A stretch of 64,000 bases of DNA from CAIVAT01 sp964473485 (GTDB lineage Bacteria; Bacteroidota; Bacteroidia; Bacteroidales; FEN-979), in the NCBI GenBank assembly GCA_964473485.1, contig CAYYPH010000017.1:29631-93630 (forward strand), given 5' to 3'. Of the stretch, positions 7,683-16,113 are shown in pieces. Each line of letters begins with the position of its first letter. The stretch's first letter is position 1. The notes under the pieces were generated by a model. It was not told the origin of the DNA. It was given only the letters and a program-made list of their open reading frames with translations, and searched no databases. Both the position numbers and the translations under genes were made by a program.

Positions 7683-9623
7683 TTACAGTTGGATGAGATA
7701 ACTGGTCAGGCTCTCTTTCGGGTCGAGGTTGAGTTTTTTACGGATATGGTGACGGGTGATCACAACCGTTGACGGCGAAAGGTTTGCAATCTGGGCAATT
7801 CCTTTTGAGGAAAGGTTTAAACGCAGCAGGGCACAAACCTGGAGTTCGCTGCGCGTCAGGTCGGGACTGAGGGCGAGCAGTTTTTCATAAAATCCACCAT
7901 GTATCTGCTTGAAGACAACCTCAAAGTCGTTCATCGGACTCTTTGAAGCATCGCGCATGATCTCCGACATCAATTGTCCGAATTCAGCCTGGTCTGTTTT
8001 TTTGGGAAAACGATACTGGAATTGGCCAAGTTTTTCCTGAACTGATTGATTCACCTGATTGAGCCGGGTTGCTATCAGCGATTGGTATACCAATTCCTGT
8101 TCCTTCAGATTAACCTCAAGTCCGAGACGTTCAACCTCCTCTTCTTTGAGCTTATGTTCCAGGGTTTTCTTTTCGAGCTCGGCTTCTTTCAGCAACATCT
8201 CCTGCTTCGCCTGAAGCGCCTGTTGCTCCGCCAGTCTTCGCTTCTGGTCACTTTGCCGTTTTCTGAAAAAAAGAAAAATAACCAGTGTCGACACAAGGAG
8301 AAGCAATGCGAGCGATGTTAAGGCAATAATAATATTTCGCGATTTCTGCAACCTCACATGGGTGTTCAGGGTAATGATTTTTGATTCCAATACCTGCTTT
8401 TCATACAGGGCCTGGTATTTCACTACGGCATCCTCCCGGGAAATGGTCTTAAGGCTATCGTTCAAATGATCCCATTTTTTAAAGTAGCCGAGGGCGAGAT
8501 CGATGTTGCGAAGTTGCATGTTTCCCTCGAAGGCTTCACGGTAAAACATGACCAGGTCGGCGTTGAGTTTATTCTGTTCAGCCAACAGGATGGCTTCTTT
8601 AAAATGGGCATTTGCTTTCGAAGAATTTTTCCTTATTGTTTCAATCAGCCCCAATTGGTTCAGGCTGTACATCTGTCCCTGAATGATATTGTTTTCTCTG
8701 CTGAGCCGCAGCACTTCATTATATGACTTTTCTGCTTCAACCAATTTCCCCTGGTCTTTCAGATAGTTTGCATAATTGAATTTTACTGGCAACAGGTTGT
8801 TTATGTTGCCATAAGCTGTCACTATCTTAAGCGCTTCCTGATAATAGAATTGTGCCGAGTCTGAATCCATCATCATGTGAGATACCGCCAGATTGGTTAA
8901 ATCTGTCCCCGACTCCAAAATATTACCAGACTTTTGGTTGAACAGAATGGCATGGTTGTAATACTCATTTGCCTTGATATATTGACCCTGTCCAAGAAAG
9001 AGATTGCCGACATTCCGGTAAATCTGAGCTGAATTTTCCAGTTCTGATCGATTTTCGTAATACCGGGCAGCTTCCAGAAAACATTTCATCGCACTGTCGG
9101 TTTGTCCGTTACGACTGTAGAACAGACCAATATTAGCTGAAAAACCGGCCACATAATTGCTGTCTCCGACGGCCCTTGCCAGCATCAGTCCTTTCCGGTA
9201 CCAGAAACCAACTGAATCGTTCGATCCAATTTCAACAAATAGTGTCCCGAGTGTGTTGCAGGTTTCAAGGATCTTAAGTGTGTCGCTGATCTTAAATGCA
9301 AGAAGCTGCATTTTCCGGTAATAGAAGAGCGCCGAATCATTCTTCTTTGCATTCTGGAAAGCCTTACCCCGAAGAAAAGCTGCCGTATGCCGGCGGGAGT
9401 CGTCACCGCTTTTTGCAGCCATGCGATAAAGTTCCTCAGAGGTTATCAAAGCGCTGTCGACACTTGTTTTTAACCTGCTATTCATTACCAAAACCAACGA
9501 ATCGAAGGTCTCCTCACGCTTTACCTGCTTCCCGGAATTGCAACCAGTAATTATTAATAGGATTAAAAGAACCAGCGGAAAATTTGGAAAAGGAAAGGCA
9601 ACGAATCCGGATCTCATTGACAA
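7683..9623 (-). CDS. TPR membrane regulator with C-terminal LuxR-type HTH
   Basis: A 646-residue protein. A hydrophobic N-terminus ends in a lipobox-like ITGC (Cys about 28), followed by tetratricopeptide repeats (about 60-400). A transmembrane helix lies at about 430-452 (IIIALTSLALLLLVSTLVIF), then a charged coiled coil (about 460-540) and a C-terminal helix-turn-helix (about 580-645: LTRSELQVCALLRLNLSSKGIAQIANLSPSTV, shown as a description of the family pattern). This TPR-TM-coiled-coil-HTH layout is a recurring Bacteroidota class in which an envelope signal could reach a membrane-tethered transcription factor. It is monocistronic. TATATTTG lies 27 nt upstream. The target genes are unknown. 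Confidence 0.85.
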   Translation of the reverse strand: MSMRSGFVAFPFPNFPLVLLILLIITGCNSGKQVKREETFDSLVLVMNSRLKTSVDSALITSEELYRMAAKSGDDSRRHTAAFLRGKAFQNAKKNDSALFYYRKMQLLAFKISDTLKILETCNTLGTLFVEIGSNDSVGFWYRKGLMLARAVGDSNYVAGFSANIGLFYSRNGQTDSAMKCFLEAARYYENRSELENSAQIYRNVGNLFLGQGQYIKANEYYNHAILFNQKSGNILESGTDLTNLAVSHMMMDSDSAQFYYQEALKIVTAYGNINNLLPVKFNYANYLKDQGKLVEAEKSYNEVLRLSRENNIIQGQMYSLNQLGLIETIRKNSSKANAHFKEAILLAEQNKLNADLVMFYREAFEGNMQLRNIDLALGYFKKWDHLNDSLKTISREDAVVKYQALYEKQVLESKIITLNTHVRLQKSRNIIIALTSLALLLLVSTLVIFLFFRKRQSDQKRRLAEQQALQAKQEMLLKEAELEKKTLEHKLKEEEVERLGLEVNLKEQELVYQSLIATRLNQVNQSVQEKLGQFQYRFPKKTDQAEFGQLMSEIMRDASKSPMNDFEVVFKQIHGGFYEKLLALSPDLTRSELQVCALLRLNLSSKGIAQIANLSPSTVVITRHHIRKKLNLDPKESLTSYLIQL

Positions 9624-9649
9624 ATGTCGTTTTCAGAGGTTCACCGGAT

Positions 9650-9657
9650 CAAATATA
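9650..9657 (-). promoter_or_regulatory. Perfect -7 element of the TPR-HTH gene
   Basis: TATATTTG on the minus strand (CAAATATA on +) lies 27 nt before the start at 9623 and 9 bases beyond the stop of the DUF4197 gene. No TTG is seen at the expected -33 distance, so the call rests on the -7 box alone. Confidence 0.4.
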
Positions 9658-9665
9658 ATGATAAG

Positions 9666-10382
9666 TTAATTGCCGAAGACCTTTTTCAATATTTCCGTGG
9701 TTCGTGCCACAGGGTCCTTGCGGATTAGTTTCTCCTCCTTGGCTACCATGACAAACAATCCCTCAATGGCCTTGTCGGTGACATACCCTGCCAGGTCGGG
9801 ATTCATTTTGGTTACAAAAGGGATTTGGTTGTATGTAGTTATGACATCCGACCATAACCTCGTGGCATTTACCTTATCGAGCGAAGCCTGGATGACCGGC
9901 CGAAATTTTGATTTCAATTCGGGGGATGTGGTGCGCTCGAGGTAACGGGTGGCTGCATCATCGGCTCCCTTTACGATCTGCAGGGCATCGTTGACAGACA
10001 TGCCCTTGATGGCCGCCACAAAAATGGGCGCCGCATCTTTCGCTGCATCCTCGGCTGCACGGTTGAGCGACAGAACCACCTCTTCCACCTGGTTGCCCAA
10101 CCCGAGACCTCTCAGTTTGGTTTCAATGGTCTTTGCCTCGGGAGGAAACGGAATCTTAATCTGCGGATTCGCGAAATAGCCATCCTGTTTCGAAACGATC
10201 GCCACCCCTGTCTCGGCGCCCTTGATAAGCGCTTCGCGGATGCCGGAAACAGCATCCGCTTCCGTGATCCCTCCCTTCGACGGGGAGATGATTTTCATGG
10301 CCTCATTGAAGATCTGCGCCTTCCCTTGAGTGCCTAAGGCAAGAGAGAGGACAAGTACGAAAAAAAAAGTCAGTTTCTTCAT
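9666..10382 (-). CDS. DUF4197 domain-containing secreted protein
   Basis: A 238-residue protein with a cleavable signal peptide (residues 1-23, ending GKAQ). The mature part matches the DUF4197 pattern: GIREALIKGAETGV near the start, then IPFPPEAKTIETKLRGLGLGNQVEE, a run of alanine-rich helices (NRAAEDAAKDAAPIF) and a final TEILKKVFGN. The family is widespread in Bacteroidota and Proteobacteria and is periplasmic, with no established biochemical role. The length is normal for the family. It is separated by 172 bp from the superoxide dismutase gene, so it is likely its own unit. Confidence 0.85.
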   Translation of the reverse strand: MKKLTFFFVLVLSLALGTQGKAQIFNEAMKIISPSKGGITEADAVSGIREALIKGAETGVAIVSKQDGYFANPQIKIPFPPEAKTIETKLRGLGLGNQVEEVVLSLNRAAEDAAKDAAPIFVAAIKGMSVNDALQIVKGADDAATRYLERTTSPELKSKFRPVIQASLDKVNATRLWSDVITTYNQIPFVTKMNPDLAGYVTDKAIEGLFVMVAKEEKLIRKDPVARTTEILKKVFGN

Positions 10383-10529
10383 AGTTCAGGTTTGTTGGAT
10401 CCTGCAGTACAATCTGTTAACATTAAGGATAACGCCTGAAATGGCAAAAAAGTACACCGGGGCCGCAGTTGACTTGCCAACCAAGGCCCCGGATTATGCT
10501 ATGGTGCATTATAAGGGAATAATCGGTTC

Positions 10530-10550
10530 CCGTCACCCGTCACGCGTCAC
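10530..10550. repeat. CCGTCAC heptamer array after the sod stop codon
   Basis: Three tandem heptamers (CCGTCAC, CCGTCAC, GCGTCAC) lie 4 nt past the stop of the superoxide dismutase gene (minus strand, stop at 10555-10557). Confidence 0.75.
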
Positions 10551-10554
10551 GATA

Positions 10555-11130
10555 TTACAGTCTCCCTGCTACCGCATCCCAGTCGACAAGCTTCCAGAAG
10601 TCGGCGATATAGTCGGGACGGACATTCTGCTTATCGAGGTAATAGGCGTGTTCCCAAACATCGCAGGTAAGCAGCGGCGTGGCTCCGTGTTTCATCGGGT
10701 TGCCGGCATTGCTTTCCTGGACGATCTCCAGTTTGCCGTCATCTTTCCTGATCAACCAGGCCCAGCCGGAGCCGAAGAGGGTGGCGGCTGCATTCGAAAA
10801 TTTCTCCTTGAATTCGGCAAAAGAACCGAAGTTGTTGAGGATTGCCACGGCCAGCTCACCGACGGGTTCACCCCCGCCCTGCGGTTTCAGGCAGTTCCAG
10901 TAGAACGTATGGTTCCACACCTGGGCGCCGTTGTTGAAGATGCCGCCGGAGGAGCGCATCACGATGTCGTCGAGCGACGCATTTTCGAATTCGGTGCCGG
11001 GGATCAGCTTGTTCAGGTTGTTCACGTAGGCCTGGTGATGTTTGCCATGGTGATACTCGATGGTCTTCTTTGAAATATAGGGTTCCAGGGCGTCGTGCGC
11101 GTAAGGAAGCTTCGGAAGTTCGTGTGTCAT
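10555..11130 (-). CDS. sodB: Iron superoxide dismutase
   Basis: A 191-residue cytoplasmic enzyme that converts superoxide to oxygen and hydrogen peroxide. The four metal ligands are in their standard places: H27, H74, D157 (DVWEHAYY) and H161. The FeSOD signatures GAQVWNHTFYWN (with Q70 next to the metal site) and ATLFGSGWAWL favour the iron form over the manganese form, although Bacteroides-type enzymes can be cambialistic. There is no signal peptide. The length matches the family. It is monocistronic with a TATCTTTG element 27 nt upstream, and implies occasional oxygen exposure. Confidence 0.95.
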   Translation of the reverse strand: MTHELPKLPYAHDALEPYISKKTIEYHHGKHHQAYVNNLNKLIPGTEFENASLDDIVMRSSGGIFNNGAQVWNHTFYWNCLKPQGGGEPVGELAVAILNNFGSFAEFKEKFSNAAATLFGSGWAWLIRKDDGKLEIVQESNAGNPMKHGATPLLTCDVWEHAYYLDKQNVRPDYIADFWKLVDWDAVAGRL

Positions 11131-11157
11131 AGGTGTTTTATTTTAAGTTAATAATTG

Positions 11158-11165
11158 CAAAGATA
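11158..11165 (-). promoter_or_regulatory. -7 element upstream of sodB
   Basis: A perfect TATCTTTG on the minus strand lies 27 nt before the sodB start. No TTG is seen at the expected upstream distance. Confidence 0.4.
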
Positions 11166-11234
11166 ACCATTTAGATTTAATCAGGAAGACTAAAGACGGT
11201 TTTAAACCCGTCTCTACATCCGGGCGCCGGTATC

Positions 11235-11274
11235 CCGCTCACCCGTTTACCTGTTCACCCGCTCACCTGTTCAC
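11235..11274. repeat. Octamer array containing the ctp stop codon
   Basis: Five tandem octamers (CCGCTCAC, CCGTTTAC, CTGTTCAC, CCGCTCAC, CTGTTCAC). Read on the minus strand, the TGA stop of the S41 protease gene (11271-11273) lies inside the first copy, so the array begins in the stop codon. A related array flanks the other end of the same gene (12903-12955). Confidence 0.8.
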
Positions 11275-12875
11275 TTTTTCCCCACACCCCCCTGTAGAAT
11301 TTCAACGGCTTTCAGGAAACCGGGATCGATGGTATTCAGGATCGGGAAAAATCCTTCGTTGTCGAGGATGTTGCGCCCGATATAGGCTTTCAGCATGGTC
11401 TTCACGTAGTGGTCGGATTTGGCCAGGTCCTTTCCTTCGCGTTTCACCCCTTTCGATTCGGCATACTTTACAAACCCGTTATAAAATTCACCGGTGATGG
11501 TGAACTGCTGATCAAATTGGTCCACATCCCTGAACCTTTCAAGCCGGGGCCGGTTCTGATCGGTATAGTCGAAGGCGTACTGGTACACCAGGCCCTTATT
11601 GATGCAGCGGGTATAGTATAGCAGGGCCGAGTCGGTTTCAACCGGCACATACACATCGGGCATGATGCCGCCCCCTCCGTAGACGATCTTTCCGCCGGGC
11701 GTGCGGTATTTAAGCGAATCAGGGAACTTTATCGAGTCGGGGTGCTCGAGTTCGCGGTTCATCATCCTGTGAAGGAAATCGTTGTGGTAAACTTCGAGAC
11801 CATCCTTGTACGGGCGCTGGATGCAGCGTCCGGTGGGTGTGTAATAGCGGGCTACGGTCAGCCTCAGTGCGCTGCCGTCTTTGAAATCGAGTTGCTCCTG
11901 GACCAGTCCTTTCCCGAACGAACGCCTTCCGGCAATGATGCCCCGGTCGTTATCCTGCACGGCGCCGGCTACAATTTCGGCCGCAGATGCCGTGCCCTCA
12001 TCGACCAGGATTACCAGGTCGCCCTGTTCGAACAAACCATCATTGCGTGCCATGGCTGTCTCACGCTGGTGATGGGCACCTTCGGTATAGACGATGAGCT
12101 CCCCTTTCCGCAGAAATTCATCCGATAACCGGATGGCCGCCTGGAGATACCCGCCGCCGTTGCCCCTGAGGTCGAGGATAAGCTTCTTCATGCCATCATT
12201 GAGGAGCGATTCGATGGCGTTTTTAACTTCATCGTAGGTGGTGGCCGAAAAATTGTTCAGCCTGATATACCCGATCCCGGGCTCCGGCATGTAGGCGATA
12301 TCCATGCTGTAGGTCGGGATTACATCGCGGGTGATGACAAAGTTCAGCAGCTCTCTGACCCCACGGCGGAAGATGCTTACCTCCACCTCGGTTCCTTTGG
12401 GACCTTTCAGTTTACGCATCACATCATTGGTGGATATCTTGATGCCAGCGATGTTTTTCCCATCCACGGCCACAATACGATCGCCGGCCCTGATGCCGAT
12501 CTTTTCCGACGGACCGCCGGCAATCGGGGTAATCACCGCCACCGTGTCGTTTTCAATACGGAATTGCACCCCTATGCCTTCGAAACTTCCAAGCAGGGGG
12601 TCATTGGCTTCGTGAAACTCGGCGGCCGAGATGAATACCGAATGGGGGTCGAGTTTTTCGAGCAGACCACTGATGGCCTTTTCCTCCAAAGTTGCCAGGC
12701 TGATCGTATCGACATAATGATCTTCGACATACTGCAGAATTTGTTTGACTTTATCGTCAGATCGTGACGAGATGAAACTTCCGGTCCGTCCTGCCAGTAT
12801 CAGACCCAGGACGATCCCGCCGATGAGCACCAGTGCAAACCAGAGCGGCAGGTAGGGGTTGTGTTTTCTTTCCAT
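11271..12875 (-). CDS. Carboxyl-terminal processing protease (S41 family)
   Basis: A 534-residue serine protease of the CtpA/Prc family. An N-terminal membrane anchor (about 11-30) is followed by a helical segment, a PDZ domain (about 95-165: GIGVQFRIEN, IRAGDRIVAVDG) and the S41 core. The catalytic pair is S297 (EGTASAAEI) and K322 (SFGKGLVQ), with the GNGGGYLQAA oxyanion segment before them. A C-terminal extension (about 410-534) is typical of Bacteroidota members. It probably trims C-termini of periplasmic or membrane proteins. The gene stands alone, with tandem octamers on both sides. A TATCTTTG box lies only 4 nt before the ATG, hinting at a leaderless transcript. Confidence 0.92.
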   Translation of the reverse strand: MERKHNPYLPLWFALVLIGGIVLGLILAGRTGSFISSRSDDKVKQILQYVEDHYVDTISLATLEEKAISGLLEKLDPHSVFISAAEFHEANDPLLGSFEGIGVQFRIENDTVAVITPIAGGPSEKIGIRAGDRIVAVDGKNIAGIKISTNDVMRKLKGPKGTEVEVSIFRRGVRELLNFVITRDVIPTYSMDIAYMPEPGIGYIRLNNFSATTYDEVKNAIESLLNDGMKKLILDLRGNGGGYLQAAIRLSDEFLRKGELIVYTEGAHHQRETAMARNDGLFEQGDLVILVDEGTASAAEIVAGAVQDNDRGIIAGRRSFGKGLVQEQLDFKDGSALRLTVARYYTPTGRCIQRPYKDGLEVYHNDFLHRMMNRELEHPDSIKFPDSLKYRTPGGKIVYGGGGIMPDVYVPVETDSALLYYTRCINKGLVYQYAFDYTDQNRPRLERFRDVDQFDQQFTITGEFYNGFVKYAESKGVKREGKDLAKSDHYVKTMLKAYIGRNILDNEGFFPILNTIDPGFLKAVEILQGGVGKK

Positions 12876-12879
12876 GGTG

Positions 12880-12887
12880 CAAAGATA
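12880..12887 (-). promoter_or_regulatory. -7 element abutting the ctp start codon
   Basis: TATCTTTG on the minus strand followed by CACC and then the ATG (12873-12875). If it is used, transcription would begin at or next to the start codon. No TTG is found at the usual -33 distance. Confidence 0.4.
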
Positions 12888-12902
12888 CCGAAGGAATTGA
12901 TA

Positions 12903-12955
12903 TGGTGAACGGGTGAACGGGTGAACAGGAAAACAGGAAAACAGTTGAACAGGAG
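12903..12955. repeat. GGTGAACG octamer array, decaying
   Basis: Tandem GGTGAACG copies pass into degenerate GAACAGGA/AAACAGGA units between the ctp gene and the alpha/beta-hydrolase gene. They are related in sequence to the array at the 3' end of ctp. Confidence 0.7.
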
Positions 12956-13055
12956 GAGAATGGTTATTTTTTCCGATATTTGTAACGGAATCCTGGCAAA
13001 CCTCGCTGAAAATGCATTCCTTAAAAACCTGAACAACCTACACACCTCCCCGAAA

Positions 13056-14027
13056 ATGACCAGCATTATACACCGATCTTACGAGAAATACAAGATTGTT
13101 AAGGTTACCGCTTTATTATTTCTATGGCTGATGACCCTGCCGGGGATTGCCCAGTTTCCGGAAAAACCGTATGCCAACAGTCACTATCTGACCATCGACT
13201 CGGTATTGCTGCACTACCGGGTGTGGAACGGAAATCTGCCCGATCCCTCGGGTCACGTCATCCTGATACACGGATTCATTGGCTCCACCTATTGCTGGCG
13301 TATGAATGCCGATGCGCTGGCAGCTGAAGGATACCGGGTCATTGCGGTCGATCTCCCTTCGTTCGGGTATTCGGCCCGTTCGCTCACCTTCAACCAGTCG
13401 CAGAGCAGCCGGGGATTGCTTCTCTGGCACCTGCTCGACTCGATTGACGGGGACCGGCCGGAAAAATGGAACATCTGCGGACATTCCATGGGAGGCGGAT
13501 CTGCCGAAGCGATGGCCCTGATACGTCCGCAACAGACCAGGTCGCTCATGATCGTTGCCGGGATGGTTTTTATAAAAAACAACAACATCGAGACCCAGTT
13601 CACCTTATTGGCCAAGCAGAAGCAGTACAACCAGATCATGGTCTCGTACATGGAACGAAGCCTGATCACTTACAAATCGGTACGGAACGCCCTGAAAAAA
13701 AACTACCGGCACGTTCCCGATTCAACCGTGGTCATGAACTACCTGAAGCCATTGCTGTTCGAAGGAACCGCACCAAGCGTTCTCAATGTGTGGGCCAATG
13801 CCCGGGAGATCATGCCGCTGAATGCCGACAGCCTGAAACCAATCCCGGTCATGCTGGTATGGGGGAATAAGGACAGGACCATCTATCTCAGGAATGGCAG
13901 GCGATTTGCCGAGAAGGTTCCCCATGCCGAGCTGATCATCATAAACCGGGCGGGTCATTCACCTATGGAGACCCACCCGGATATGTTCAACTCAATTTAC
14001 CTAAGCTTCCTGAAAAGGAAAATGTAG
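13056..14027 (+). CDS. Alpha/beta-hydrolase, exported
   Basis: A 323-residue hydrolase. The frame is open back to 12921, but ATG 13056 puts a signal/anchor helix (about 14-32, ending PGIAQ) near the N-terminus and avoids the repeat-rich upstream stretch, so I chose it. The fold shows ILIHGFIGS (oxyanion loop), the nucleophile elbow GHSMGGG with S144, D273 (WGNKDRT) and H301 (AGHSPMETHP), a complete triad. It resembles haloalkane-dehalogenase/epoxide-hydrolase/esterase-like members, but the substrate cannot be read from sequence. It is monocistronic, convergent with the BlaR-like gene, and a hairpin with a T-run follows the stop. Confidence 0.85.
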   Translation: MTSIIHRSYEKYKIVKVTALLFLWLMTLPGIAQFPEKPYANSHYLTIDSVLLHYRVWNGNLPDPSGHVILIHGFIGSTYCWRMNADALAAEGYRVIAVDLPSFGYSARSLTFNQSQSSRGLLLWHLLDSIDGDRPEKWNICGHSMGGGSAEAMALIRPQQTRSLMIVAGMVFIKNNNIETQFTLLAKQKQYNQIMVSYMERSLITYKSVRNALKKNYRHVPDSTVVMNYLKPLLFEGTAPSVLNVWANAREIMPLNADSLKPIPVMLVWGNKDRTIYLRNGRRFAEKVPHAELIIINRAGHSPMETHPDMFNSIYLSFLKRKM

Positions 14028-14065
14028 CCCAATTATTATCCAAGCTGTTCCGATGATTTCCTGCT

Positions 14066-14094
14066 GACAGTCAGGAACTGTCCGGTTATTTTTT
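14066..14094 (+). terminator. Probable intrinsic terminator after the hydrolase gene
   Basis: GACAGT (14066-14071) and ACTGTC (14077-14082) form a 6-bp stem with a 5-nt loop. It is followed by CGGTTATTTTTT, a T-rich run that reaches into the last codons of the convergent gene. Confidence 0.45.
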
Positions 14095-15693
14095 CTCCGG
14101 GCTGCTCTTTTCCTTTTTGTCTGAAAGCATGAATTTCACCGGAAGCATAAAAGAAACATTGACCGGTTTGCCCTTGATCTGGCCGGGATTCCATTTGGGC
14201 ATCATGTTTACAACGCGCAGTGCCTCCTCATCGCAACCGCTTCCGATCCCTCTGTGGATCTTTGCATCCCTGATCGCCCCTTCAGGGCTAACAATAAAAG
14301 AAACATAAACCGTTCCCTGCAGTTTCTTTGATTTGGCTGCTTCGGGGTACTTGATATTCTGGACAAGAAAAATGATCATTGCTTCAGTTCCGCCCGGGTA
14401 GGTGGGCATTTTCTCAACCACTGAATACACCGTTGAGCCGTCCTGTGCTGATTTCTGCTGCTTTTCCTTATCCTGCTGCATGTCATACATCGCGATCTGC
14501 ATCTGCTGTTGCTTCAATTGCTCCTCCTTTAGTTTCACCTGGTACTCTTTTGTAGCCTCAACAGCGGCTTTATTTTCTCCCAGATCCTTTTCCTTCATTT
14601 GCATCTGATACTCCTTTTCTGCCAGGGCTTTTGCTTTCTCTTCCTGCTGCTGCTTTTCTTTCAGTTGTGCCTGGTACTCCTTCTCTGCAGCCGACTGTTT
14701 CTGTTGCATTTGCTCCTGCTTTTGTTTCTGCTCTTTGCCTGCCTTGTCCTGGGGAGTCAGAAATATCTCCCCTTCTCCGGAGGTAAGGGCTGTTTGCTCA
14801 CTGCCTGCCGCGACTAAAACACGGTCGGTAAGTGAACTCGCGGTAAACACTATCAACAGGGCAAATATGGCTGGGAAAGCAAGTAACATCTTGACCCTGG
14901 CCCATTTTGCTGATTTTAATTTTGTCATCATAACAATTCGTTTTTTTAACAATGAAACATTGAAACTGTTGGTCAGGTCATTCACCCGGATGCCCATGGA
15001 TTCATCCAGAATCATTTGCTGATATTGTGAAGTGCTGATGCCGGTTTGCAAAACCCCCTCATCAGCAAGAAATTCGTGAAGGCTCCTGAACTCACGCGAA
15101 AGGAGCCAAACCACCGGGTTGAACCATTGGATGATGGTGATAATCTCGACCATGATCAGGTCGACGGTGTGAAACTGGCTGATATGTATCTTTTCGTGTT
15201 CCAGGATGGTCTTAATCTGCTGTTCGGTGAGCAGTTTTTCGTTGATGTAGACGATGTTGAAAAAGGAGAAAGGGGCATATCCGCGGTCGACCGGCACCAG
15301 CCTGATGCCAAACCTTTTCCTGATGCCGTTCCGCCCCGTAATGATCATCAGCTGGACCATCCTGAATATGAACCTCGCCAGGAAAATACCGATCCCGGTA
15401 AGGTAAGCGGTGGCCAGGATATCCATCCATTGCCAGTTGTTCTCTACGACCTGGTCGATTTTACCTGCCGTGATCACGACAGGCTCGAGCACAAACGAAA
15501 GATCCCCGGTGGTTTCGTTTGTGAATGATCCCAGAGGAATTAACGGGATAATCATCGAGAAGAGAATCATACTGATCAGGTAAACCCTGTTAAGCATGAA
15601 GAAGGTTTCACTCCGGAGGAACATCCAGTAAACAGCAAACAAAAGGATGATCCCAAGCGCCGATTCCATCAGGTATTGAAAAAATGTATTCAT
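14086..15693 (-). CDS. BlaR1-like M56 metallopeptidase with TonB C-terminal domain
   Basis: A 535-residue membrane antirepressor. Helices lie at about 10-28, 35-55, 93-115, 180-197 and 268-287. The M56 zinc motif HEKIH is at 166-170, with a second acidic segment HEFLADE at about 206-212. After the last helix comes a Q/K/E-rich coiled coil (about 315-425) with recurring EYQxQxKEK units. A TonB C-terminal-like domain follows (about 430-525: MPTYPGGTEAM, YPEAAKSKKLQGTVYVSF). There is no penicillin-binding sensor domain, so this is not a beta-lactam receptor by sequence. Its ATG overlaps the blaI-like stop by 4 nt, so translation is coupled. It probably cleaves or inactivates that repressor after an envelope signal. 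Confidence 0.88.
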   Translation of the reverse strand: MNTFFQYLMESALGIILLFAVYWMFLRSETFFMLNRVYLISMILFSMIIPLIPLGSFTNETTGDLSFVLEPVVITAGKIDQVVENNWQWMDILATAYLTGIGIFLARFIFRMVQLMIITGRNGIRKRFGIRLVPVDRGYAPFSFFNIVYINEKLLTEQQIKTILEHEKIHISQFHTVDLIMVEIITIIQWFNPVVWLLSREFRSLHEFLADEGVLQTGISTSQYQQMILDESMGIRVNDLTNSFNVSLLKKRIVMMTKLKSAKWARVKMLLAFPAIFALLIVFTASSLTDRVLVAAGSEQTALTSGEGEIFLTPQDKAGKEQKQKQEQMQQKQSAAEKEYQAQLKEKQQQEEKAKALAEKEYQMQMKEKDLGENKAAVEATKEYQVKLKEEQLKQQQMQIAMYDMQQDKEKQQKSAQDGSTVYSVVEKMPTYPGGTEAMIIFLVQNIKYPEAAKSKKLQGTVYVSFIVSPEGAIRDAKIHRGIGSGCDEEALRVVNMMPKWNPGQIKGKPVNVSFMLPVKFMLSDKKEKSSPEKK

Positions 15694-16094
15694 GGCGTTC
15701 CCGATTGCTTTTGTTTTTTGATCTCCTCATCGATGGTATGCTGAATCTCCTCCAGCTCACGGAGCGTAAGCCGACCGTCGTTTGCAAAAAACGATGCCAG
15801 CGATTTGTAGCTGTTGCCAAAGTAGTTTGCCACAAAATTCCGGAAATAGCTCCTGGAGTAATCTTTCTTGGCTATGAGCGGGTAATACTCGTAAGTCCGC
15901 CCATATGCCTTATGCCCGACAAACCCTTTTTGCTCAAGTATCCTGACTATGGTGGATACCGTGTTGTAGGCAGGCTTTGGTTCGGGGAACCGCTCCAGTA
16001 TCTGGTTTACCATCCCTTTTTCTATCTCCCACAAAACCTGCATGACCTCTTCTTCGGCCCTGGTCAGTTCGCGGATTTTTTCGTCATTGTTCAT
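15690..16094 (-). CDS. BlaI/MecI-family transcriptional repressor
   Basis: A 134-residue winged-helix repressor: LTRAEEEVMQVLWEIEKG opens the DNA-binding domain, followed by PAYNTVSTIVRILEQKGFVGH (recognition helix and wing). The C-terminal dimerisation helix carries the region cut by BlaR proteases in known systems. I chose ATG 16094 because it directly precedes the conserved domain; the frame is open a further 7 codons. It overlaps the M56 gene by 4 nt. It probably represses the TPR-blaI-blaR operon itself; a near-palindrome overlaps that operon's promoter at about 17527-17547. Confidence 0.9.
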   Translation of the reverse strand: MNNDEKIRELTRAEEEVMQVLWEIEKGMVNQILERFPEPKPAYNTVSTIVRILEQKGFVGHKAYGRTYEYYPLIAKKDYSRSYFRNFVANYFGNSYKSLASFFANDGRLTLRELEEIQHTIDEEIKKQKQSGTP

Positions 16095-16113
16095 AGCGCC
16101 TGTTTTTACCGGC

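Noticed and set aside
10330..11073. 247-codon plus-strand open frame opposite sodB
   Set aside because: The minus strand encodes a full FeSOD with all four metal ligands; the plus-strand frame has no recognisable domain.
14086..16094. Beta-lactam resistance operon
   Set aside because: There is a BlaI/BlaR-like pair but no beta-lactamase or penicillin-binding sensor domain.
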